Shown in pieces: positions 13,551-18,988 of a stretch of DNA of 19,716 bases (positions are counted from its first letter, which is position 1; each line of letters begins with the position of its first letter). The position numbers and the translations under genes are program-made. Under the pieces are notes generated by a model. The model ran no database searches. It saw nothing but the letters and a program-made list of their open reading frames with translations, and was not told the origin of the DNA. Origin of the DNA: DASQTB01 sp035642095 (lineage in GTDB: Bacteria > Actinomycetota > UBA4738 > CALAEC01); the NCBI GenBank assembly GCA_035642095.1, contig DASQTB010000038.1:1-19716 (forward strand), in the 5' to 3' direction.

Positions 13551-15092
13551 TCAGCCGGACCAGGCCACCAGGTCTTCTGTGGTAACCCGAGCGGCCCGCC
13601 GGCCTCGTTCCCGCAGGGTGGCCAGGTCCCCTGCGGCCTGAGCAGCGATCAGACGGCCGAACGTGAACGGTCGCCCGGGGATGGGACGGTCCTCCTCCGG
13701 CTCCTCGGTCACCTGGAGGAACACACCGGTGTCGGGGCCTCCCTTGTGCAGCTGACCGGTGGAGTGGAGGTACCGAGGTCCGTACCCGAGCGTGGTGGCC
13801 ACGCCGAGGCGATCCCGGATCCTGCCTCGGGCGGCCTGCAGCCGGTCCCACGTCGCCTCGGACGGCGCCACGAACGCCTGGATGGCCACGTAGTCGCCCG
13901 GCCGGACATCGGCCAGGGCCGCGTCGAGGTCGCCCGGCGGCTCGGCGGGCAGATCGCCTCCATCGAGCACCTCGGCGGTTCGATCCTTGGCCCGCTGGAC
14001 ATCCGGCTGGTCGAACGGATGGATGCCCAGGACGTGGCCGGCCACGGCCGTGGCGAACTCCAGGACGAAGAAGGCCGCCCCGAGCTCCGCCGGCTCTCCC
14101 AATGGGAGCCTGGCCCACGGCTCGCCCCTCGGCTGCCCGTTCAGCGACAGGAACATCCGATCGGTTCCTTGAGCGTGCATGGCCGCCGGGGGCTCGCCGT
14201 CGACCGGCACGATGCCGGTTCCATCCTTCCCGGTGGACTCGGCCACCAGCTGCTCGATCCACGGGCCGATCGGTGAGGTGGCCCCCTCGAGATGAAGGGT
14301 GAGCTTGTCCCGCCCGCCTCGCGCGGCTTCCCCGGCGATGGCCCCGACCACGGCCCCCGGATTCGCGTCGACCGCCACGGCCGGACCGCACGCCGCCGCG
14401 GCCCGGCCGGCCGAGGCCAGCAGGGCATCGAGGTCGGCCCCGAGCAGCGCGGCCGGGAGGAGGCCGAATGCCGTCAACGCGGAGTATCGGCCGCCGACGT
14501 CCTTCGGGGCGGAGAACACCCGCCGGAAACCGGCCGCCAGGGCGTCGCCCTCCAGGGGCGTTCCGGGGTCGGTGACGGCGACGAATCGATCCGACCGCCC
14601 GACGGTCTCCAGGAAGTAGGCCATGTGGGACCGGGTCTCGATCGTGGTCCCCGACTTGCTGGACACCACGAACAGGGTCCGGTCGAGAGGAACGTCCCGT
14701 TCGAGCGCGGCGATAGCATCCGGGTGGGTGGTATCCAGGACGACGAGGTCGAGCATCCCCGGGGCCACGCCGAGGGTCCGCCGCAGCACCTCGGGGGCCA
14801 GGCTCGATCCACCCATGCCGAGGAGGACCGCCTGCGTCAGGCCCTCGGCGGCGACCTCCCGAGCGAACGCTCGGAGCTCGGGGACGATGGCCCGGGAGCG
14901 GTGGGGCGCGGCCAGCCACCCCAGGCGATCGGCGATCTCGCTCGGATCACCCCGCCAGACGGTGTGATCGCCTCGCCAGAGCCGAGGGATCACCTCGTCC
15001 CCGGCCAGGCGTCGGAGCCGCTCGTCGAGGGCCCGGGACAGCGCCTCGTCGATGCTCGCCTCGACCAGGAGGTCCTCCGCCACGGTCGGCAT
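13551..15092 (-). CDS. pgi: Glucose-6-phosphate isomerase (Tal/Pgi-type domain)
   Basis: This protein of about 513 residues interconverts glucose-6-phosphate and fructose-6-phosphate. SIS-domain motifs are GMGGSSLAPEV (92-102) and SSKSGTTIET (144-153). The PGI signatures are DVGGRYSALT (about 198-207) and HPFDQPDVQRAKDRT (about 360-374). The FDQPDVQ form, instead of FDQxGVE, is like that of the PGI half of transaldolase-PGI fusions; here the enzyme stands alone and no transaldolase is in the window. Either the ATG at 15092 or the GTG at 15083 could be the start. The ATG lies inside a TACGAT -10-like element that is spaced 7 nt from the GTG, so the GTG (510 residues) is favoured. It is the first gene of the sugar-phosphate operon. 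Confidence 0.92.
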   Translation of the reverse strand: MPTVAEDLLVEASIDEALSRALDERLRRLAGDEVIPRLWRGDHTVWRGDPSEIADRLGWLAAPHRSRAIVPELRAFAREVAAEGLTQAVLLGMGGSSLAPEVLRRTLGVAPGMLDLVVLDTTHPDAIAALERDVPLDRTLFVVSSKSGTTIETRSHMAYFLETVGRSDRFVAVTDPGTPLEGDALAAGFRRVFSAPKDVGGRYSALTAFGLLPAALLGADLDALLASAGRAAAACGPAVAVDANPGAVVGAIAGEAARGGRDKLTLHLEGATSPIGPWIEQLVAESTGKDGTGIVPVDGEPPAAMHAQGTDRMFLSLNGQPRGEPWARLPLGEPAELGAAFFVLEFATAVAGHVLGIHPFDQPDVQRAKDRTAEVLDGGDLPAEPPGDLDAALADVRPGDYVAIQAFVAPSEATWDRLQAARGRIRDRLGVATTLGYGPRYLHSTGQLHKGGPDTGVFLQVTEEPEEDRPIPGRPFTFGRLIAAQAAGDLATLRERGRRAARVTTEDLVAWSG

Positions 15093-15096
15093 CGTA
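15084..15096 (-). promoter_or_regulatory. Leaderless promoter of the sugar-phosphate operon
   Basis: TACGAT (minus strand, 15091-15096) is followed by 7 nt and the GTG at 15083, matching the spacing of the other leaderless genes here. It overlaps the nominal ATG at 15092. It would drive pgi, the Rieske gene, gnd and zwf. Confidence 0.45.
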
Positions 15097-15133
15097 CCCG
15101 GCGGGCCGGTTGCCTCCCTCGGAGGCCGTCGCC

Positions 15134-15145
15134 CATACTCGACCC
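15134..15145 (+). promoter_or_regulatory. Leaderless promoter of the phosphatidyltransferase gene
   Basis: CATACT (15134-15139) lies 6 nt before the GTG at 15146, in the gap divergent from pgi. This decides the GTG over the ATG at 15110, which would add a non-homologous N-terminal tail and lie upstream of the promoter. Confidence 0.45.
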
Positions 15146-15829
15146 GTGACCCCCACCGGCGCTGCCCGGCGCCCGGCTCCTCGCCTCCGCGACCTTCCCG
15201 CTCCTCGGGAGAACCCCAGCGTCATCGGTCCCCTGTTCCGGTGGGTCTTCCAGTGGCCGTACCGCGTGGCGCTGGCGGGCCTGTACCGGTTGGGGTTCCG
15301 ACCATGGCAGCTCACGGCCCTATCGCTGGTGGCCAACGTCATCATCGGGTGGCTGCTCCTTTCCGGCAGACGGCTCGTGCCCGGCCTGCTGCTGCTGGTC
15401 GCCGGGCTTCTCGACGTCTTCGACGGCGGCGTGGCCCGGCTCCGGGGCGAGGAGAGCAAGAAGGGGGCCCTGCTCGACTCAACCGTCGACCGGGTGTGCG
15501 ACGGGATCGTGTTCGGAGCGGTCTTCCTGGCCGAGGCGACGATCCACCGCAATGAGCTGACCGCCGCCCTGGCCCTGGTGGCCATGGTGGCGTCCCTCCT
15601 GACCAGCCACGTCCGGGCCGAGGGCGAGGCCGCCGGACTGAAGATCACAGAGGGGAGCGTCCAGCGGCTGGAGCGCTACGTGGCCATGATCATCGGCCTG
15701 ACCATCCCGGGGGCGCTCCTGCCCGCCCTGGCCCTGCTTGCCGCCCTCGGCCTGGTCACCACCTTCCAGCGCTTGGTCTGGGCGTGGCGCGCACTCGGCG
15801 ACCGCCGAAGCAGAAACCGGGTCGCCTGA
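15146..15829 (+). CDS. CDP-alcohol phosphatidyltransferase family membrane enzyme
   Basis: This 227-residue protein transfers a phosphatidyl group from a CDP-lipid to an alcohol. The full family motif D-x2-D-G-x2-A-R-x8-G-x3-D-x3-D is visible from VFDGGVARLRGEES to LLDSTVDRV (about 91-116). Several hydrophobic helices flank it, including ALSLVANVIIGWLLLSG, LVPGLLLLVAGLLDV and AALALVAMVASLL, giving about six membrane passes. It is compatible with PgsA-type phosphatidylglycerol-phosphate or phosphatidylinositol-phosphate synthases; the acceptor alcohol cannot be told. It is followed by a hairpin-rich gap and converges on the repeat-protein gene. No lipid-A or mannosyltransferase neighbours are present to narrow the role. 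Confidence 0.88.
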   Translation: MTPTGAARRPAPRLRDLPAPRENPSVIGPLFRWVFQWPYRVALAGLYRLGFRPWQLTALSLVANVIIGWLLLSGRRLVPGLLLLVAGLLDVFDGGVARLRGEESKKGALLDSTVDRVCDGIVFGAVFLAEATIHRNELTAALALVAMVASLLTSHVRAEGEAAGLKITEGSVQRLERYVAMIIGLTIPGALLPALALLAALGLVTTFQRLVWAWRALGDRRSRNRVA

Positions 15830-16009
15830 AGCCGGACGACGCGTCCCTTGCCAGCCCGACGGCGTCCGGCATAGTCGCCGCTCCCGGTGAGACGCTCAGG
15901 TGCGAAGGAGCGGTAAGGCCGGGGGCCGCCGGCCTGCTCTGAGCCGGAGCCATGGCCGGCGGCCCCGCGGCGGTTACCGCGTCACGGGCACCCGCGGCGC
16001 CTCAGTGCG
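15830..16009. repeat. Hairpin-rich convergent intergenic region
   Basis: This 180-nt gap has three successive perfect inverted repeats: CCGGACG/CGTCCGG (15832-15838 with 15863-15869), CCGCTCC/GGAGCGG (15878-15884 with 15907-15913, with TGAG-ACG-CTCA inside) and the 13-bp GGGGCCGCCGGCC/GGCCGGCGGCCCC (15922-15934 with 15954-15966). None is followed by a T tract. The last may act as a bidirectional barrier or transcript-stabilising end for both converging genes. No coding sequence is credible here. Confidence 0.5.
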
Positions 16010-17458
16010 TCAGCAGGGGTCGTGGCACGGCGTATCGGTGTGATTCGGCTTCCCTCCTTTCGGCTTCCCGCCCTTCCGGCCCTTGCCGTCCCGCTTGTCC
16101 GGGTTGGCGACCTGCTGCTGCCGGATGGACTGATCGGTGTCGTTCTTGTTCACCGCCACGGCGGTGGTGTCGGCCTCGTTCGACTGGTCGATGTCGCCGT
16201 TGTTGCTCTTGAAGGCGAAGATCGCCACGGGGATCGCCACGTTCTTCTGCTCCGTGGTGGCGTCCGCGTCGGCGTCCTGCTTGGTCCAGTTCTTGTTCTT
16301 CGCCTCCTGCGACTGGTCGACCGAGCCGCCCTTGCCGCACGAACCGCAGCTCGACCCCGACCCCGCCCACTGGCGCTGGCCGATGGACTGATCGGTGTCG
16401 TTCTTGTTCACCGCCACGGCGGTGGTGTCGGCCTCGTTCGACTGACGAACGTCGCCATTGTTGGACCCGTAGGTCAGGAACGAGATCGGGACGTACACGT
16501 TCGCCTGCTTCGTGGTGGCGTCCGCGTCCGCCTCCTGCTTCGTCCCGTTCCGGTTCTCGGCGTCCTGATACTGGTCGACGTCGCCCGAGCCGCTTCCTGC
16601 CCCCTGCTTCTGGCAGATGCACTGCTCGGTGTCGTTGTCGTTCTTGGCTACCGCGGTGGTGTCGGCGTCGTTGCCCTGGTAGACGTCGCCGTTGTTGCAG
16701 TGTGCGCACAGGACGGCCACCGGGACGTAGACGTTCGCCTGATACGTGTGCGCGTCCGCGTCGGCGTCCTGCTTCGTCCAGTTGCTGTTCTTGGCATCCT
16801 GCGACTGCTCGGTGTCACCCTTGCCGTCGCACGTGCCGCATCCGGACCCGCCCGCGCCCTGGCTCTGCGCGATGCCCTGGTCCGTCTCGTTGCTGTTGAC
16901 GGCAACGGCGGTCGTCGTGGCGTCATTGCGCTGGTCGACGTCGCCGTTGTTGCAGTCCTTGCACGCCACCGCGATCGGAACCGCCACGTTCGCCTGGTAC
17001 GTCTTGGCGTCCGCGTCGGCATCTTGGTACGTGCTGTTTCGGTTGTCGGCCTCCTGCGACTGCTCGGTGTCACCCTCGCCGCCGCACTCGCCGCACCCCG
17101 ACCCACTCGCGCCTTGGGTCTGCGCGATCCCTTGGTCGGTGTCGTTCTCATTGACCGCAACCGCGGTGGTCTCTGCGTCGTTCTCCTGGGAGACGTCACC
17201 GTTGTTGCAATCGACACACGCCACGGAAACGGGGACGTACACGTTCGCCTGGTTCGTGGTGGCGTCCGCGTCCGCCTCCTGCTCCGTGCTGTTGTCGTTG
17301 GTCGCCGTCTGCGTCTGCGTGATCGCACCCGCGACCTCGTCCTTGGGCGGGGTGAGGCTCGTCGCCTCCTGGGCGCTTGCCGCCCCGGCCCAGAGGAGGA
17401 GGGTGCCACCCGCGAGCCCACACACGACCAACGCTCGCTTCAGCCAGTGTGGCTTCAT
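16010..17458 (-). CDS. Secreted Asn/Gln-ladder repeat protein with CxxC pairs
   Basis: This 482-residue protein is not recognised by name. A signal peptide ends at about residue 29 (AASA/QE). Residues 46-451 contain five repeats, each with an indel-free 50-residue block from one N-x-N-x-T-x-Q motif to the next. The first ladder is N-x-N-x-T-x-Q-x-A-D-A-D-A-x-T-x-Q-x-N-V. A hydrophobic strand (VPVxV) and, in repeats 1-3, CxxCNNGD precede the second ladder, Q-x-N-x-A-x-T-T-A-V-A-x-N-x-N-D-T-x-Q. Regular alternation of Asn/Gln with small residues is the pattern of beta-solenoids and curli-like functional amyloids. Glycine-rich linkers carry more CxxC pairs, and the tail is Lys/Gly-rich and ends in CHDPC. 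GGAGAG precedes the ATG. The gene follows the Ala-rich membrane-anchored gene by 81 nt. A surface fibre is inferred, not shown. Confidence 0.75.
   Translation of the reverse strand: MKPHWLKRALVVCGLAGGTLLLWAGAASAQEATSLTPPKDEVAGAITQTQTATNDNSTEQEADADATTNQANVYVPVSVACVDCNNGDVSQENDAETTAVAVNENDTDQGIAQTQGASGSGCGECGGEGDTEQSQEADNRNSTYQDADADAKTYQANVAVPIAVACKDCNNGDVDQRNDATTTAVAVNSNETDQGIAQSQGAGGSGCGTCDGKGDTEQSQDAKNSNWTKQDADADAHTYQANVYVPVAVLCAHCNNGDVYQGNDADTTAVAKNDNDTEQCICQKQGAGSGSGDVDQYQDAENRNGTKQEADADATTKQANVYVPISFLTYGSNNGDVRQSNEADTTAVAVNKNDTDQSIGQRQWAGSGSSCGSCGKGGSVDQSQEAKNKNWTKQDADADATTEQKNVAIPVAIFAFKSNNGDIDQSNEADTTAVAVNKNDTDQSIRQQQVANPDKRDGKGRKGGKPKGGKPNHTDTPCHDPC
16106..17323 (-). repeat. Five tandem coding repeats of about 255 nt
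   Basis: The repeats encode residues 46-451 of the secreted repeat protein. Each has two N-x-N-x-T-x-Q motifs exactly 49 residues apart: 54/103, 139/188, 224/273, 302/351 and 388/437. The spacing between repeats varies (36, 36, 29 and 37 residues). At DNA level a 63-nt stretch is identical at 16124-16186 and 16382-16444, so the last two repeats duplicated or converted recently. Confidence 0.85.
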
Positions 17459-17539
17459 CCACTCTCTCCTTGCTTCGAACGGTCTCGATCAACGACATCT
17501 GCTCCCTGGGTTCAACCACTTCCGGGAGCGAGGCCGAGA

Positions 17540-18535
17540 TCAGCCGGGCCGTTCGCGCAGGGAGATGACGACCTGACGGGGCCCCAGGGCTGGCACGAGC
17601 CGGAGCCAGCGACCCATGCCGGGCGCCGCCAGGATGAGTAGGGAGAGGAATGTTGCGAACGTGAAGAGTTGAAGGACCCTGCCGCCATCGAGCAAAGAAC
17701 CGGAGGCAGGAGCCCCGAGGGGGAGCCTCCGGCTGAAGGGCACATCGCCCCACGGCGATCCGCCCAGCGGCGCGCTTTCACTGCTCATACCGAAAGAGCC
17801 GCTTGTCGTGGCGGCTGGAGCCGGGACAAGGCCCGGGCCCGCGTTCAGGGCGTCCGGGCGTGGAAGGGTTCCCGTGGGTGGCCGGCCCTCCGCAGCGTCC
17901 GGAGGGCCAGGACCACCGGCTGAGGTAGCCGGCTGGAGCGACGTTCCGGTAACGCGTTCGAGCGATCCGCCGGAAGCTGCGCTCGATCCGACCGTGGCCT
18001 TGGCGGCGGATATCGTCTCGAACACGGCATCGGTGTCGGGCACCACATGCGTGGTCCGGTCGACCGCATTGCCGGCCGTCTCGGCGGCCGTTTGGGTCGC
18101 CGTGTCCACCGTTTCGGTCGCGCTGCCGGCCGCTTCAGATGCGGTGCCGGCCGCCTCCGACGTGGTGGCCTTCGTTTCGGATCCGGCGGCGGAGGCCTCC
18201 GCGGCGGCTGTCGTCGCCGTACCAGTCTCGGTCTCCGTGGCGGCCGCAGCGCCAGATCCAGAGTCGCTGGCCGCCTGAAGCACCTGGTCCGAGCCGGCCG
18301 TATCGGGGGCTTCCTCGACGGCGGCCTCCGTGGCCTGCGTGGCCGTCCCGGCGGCTTCCTCGATCGGATCGGTCACGGAGGAGACGGAGGCGGTGGCATC
18401 GGGAGGGGTCGAGAGCTCGTCGGCGGATGCTGATCCCGCCACCCAGAGAAGCAATGCGAAGACGCCCCCGACCAGGAGCGTCCCTTGGAAGACGAGCCGA
18501 CGGGCTCGCTTCGCCACGTCCCTGACCTGCTCCAT
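17540..18535 (-). CDS. Ala/Thr/Ser/Glu-rich surface protein with C-terminal membrane anchor
   Basis: This 331-residue protein is not recognised. It has a basic N-terminus, a hydrophobic core and a SASA/DE signal cleavage near residue 38; its end (LLWVAGSASA) closely resembles that of the repeat protein downstream (LLWAGAASA). Residues 39-180 are low-complexity, with many alternating Ala, Thr, Ser, Glu and Asp and no cysteine. Residues 180-285 are Pro/Gly-rich. A C-terminal hydrophobic helix (about 288-305) is followed by a basic tail ending in ERPG, so the protein is probably anchored with its acidic stalk outside. The ATG at 18535 has a weak GGGGAAG upstream. Co-transcription with the repeat protein suggests an anchor or stalk for it; this is an inference from position and secretion signals. 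Confidence 0.62.
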   Translation of the reverse strand: MEQVRDVAKRARRLVFQGTLLVGGVFALLLWVAGSASADELSTPPDATASVSSVTDPIEEAAGTATQATEAAVEEAPDTAGSDQVLQAASDSGSGAAAATETETGTATTAAAEASAAGSETKATTSEAAGTASEAAGSATETVDTATQTAAETAGNAVDRTTHVVPDTDAVFETISAAKATVGSSAASGGSLERVTGTSLQPATSAGGPGPPDAAEGRPPTGTLPRPDALNAGPGLVPAPAATTSGSFGMSSESAPLGGSPWGDVPFSRRLPLGAPASGSLLDGGRVLQLFTFATFLSLLILAAPGMGRWLRLVPALGPRQVVISLRERPG

Positions 18536-18622
18536 CCGCTTCCCCGTGGTGTCGACGGGTTCCGTGGCTCCGGCTCGCTGTAGGCCTTATCCACCCAGGG
18601 GTCCCCCTAAACCCCCACAGGG

Positions 18623-18685
18623 AAAAAAAATGGCCCATCCGGGGCGGGCCCAAAGTCCCAGGTCAGCCTGGATGCCGGATGGGCC
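18623..18685 (-). terminator. Strong intrinsic terminator (minus strand)
   Basis: An 11-bp perfect stem, GGCCCATCCGG (18632-18642) with CCGGATGGGCC (18675-18685), encloses a second hairpin (CCAGG-TCAG-CCTGG, 18658-18671). On the minus strand it is followed by eight T residues (complement of 18623-18630). It lies about 90 nt upstream of the Ala-rich gene and after about 270 nt of minus-strand sequence without a recognisable gene. It either ends an unseen small RNA or acts as an attenuator for the surface-protein operon. Confidence 0.8.
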
Positions 18686-18904
18686 CTGAGGGAGGATGAG
18701 GCGGTTCGGCGCCCGCGCCCGTGGCCCGGCGGTATCTCGCCGCGCCGTGGGGACGGCGGCGCGGTCGTCGTCGATGGTTCCGGCTCTTCGCGCATCGGTC
18801 GCCCGGTGGGCGGGCTCGATCACCGACGTCGACCCGTTTCCCGTGGGATCGACCCGGCCGCCTCCGGACGAAGCGGCTGCTCGGCAATGGTGGCGATGAG
18901 ACCC

Positions 18905-18957
18905 GATCGAGAACGATCAAGCTCGGAGTTGTTCGCTCAGACTCACCCTTGTACAAT
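18905..18957 (+). promoter_or_regulatory. Promoter and possible operator of the DeoR-family gene
   Basis: TTGTTC (18929-18934) and TACAAT (18952-18957) are separated by exactly 17 nt, the best sigma-70-like promoter in the window. TTGTACAA (18949-18956) at the -10 is palindromic. The dyad GATCG-AGAA-CGATC (18905-18918) just upstream of the -35 is a candidate operator. Transcription from about 18964 would leave a short leader of about 25 nt containing GGGGAGGG before the ATG at 18989. Confidence 0.6.
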
Positions 18958-18988
18958 CCCGGCGACCAGGGGAGGGCCCATCGCGGGA

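Larger units (their letters stand above)
18536..18988. other. Non-coding gap between surface-protein operon and DeoR gene
   Basis: This 453-nt region has no convincing gene on either strand; the short open frames are Arg-rich and without initiation signals. It holds the minus-strand terminator (18623-18685), a perfect 8-bp stem CCGCGCCG/CGGCGCGG (18740-18747 with 18757-18764), a GATCG-AGAA-CGATC dyad (18905-18918) and the DeoR promoter. The minus-strand leader could carry a regulatory RNA, but no known class is recognisable. Confidence 0.5.

Noticed and set aside
13551..14919. Long upstream extension of the Rieske frame antiparallel in codon phase to pgi
   Set aside because: It is Arg/Gly/Pro-rich noise overlapping pgi on the same strand; a ribosome site and family start place the Rieske ATG at 13509.
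16010..17641. Long plus-strand frames opposite the repeat protein
   Set aside because: They mirror the repeats, lack start signals, and the minus frame has a signal peptide, a ribosome site and protein-level repeat conservation.
18663..18956. 97-residue Arg-rich minus-strand frame before the terminator
   Set aside because: There is no ribosome site, and the composition is that of random high-GC sequence; a non-coding leader is more likely.
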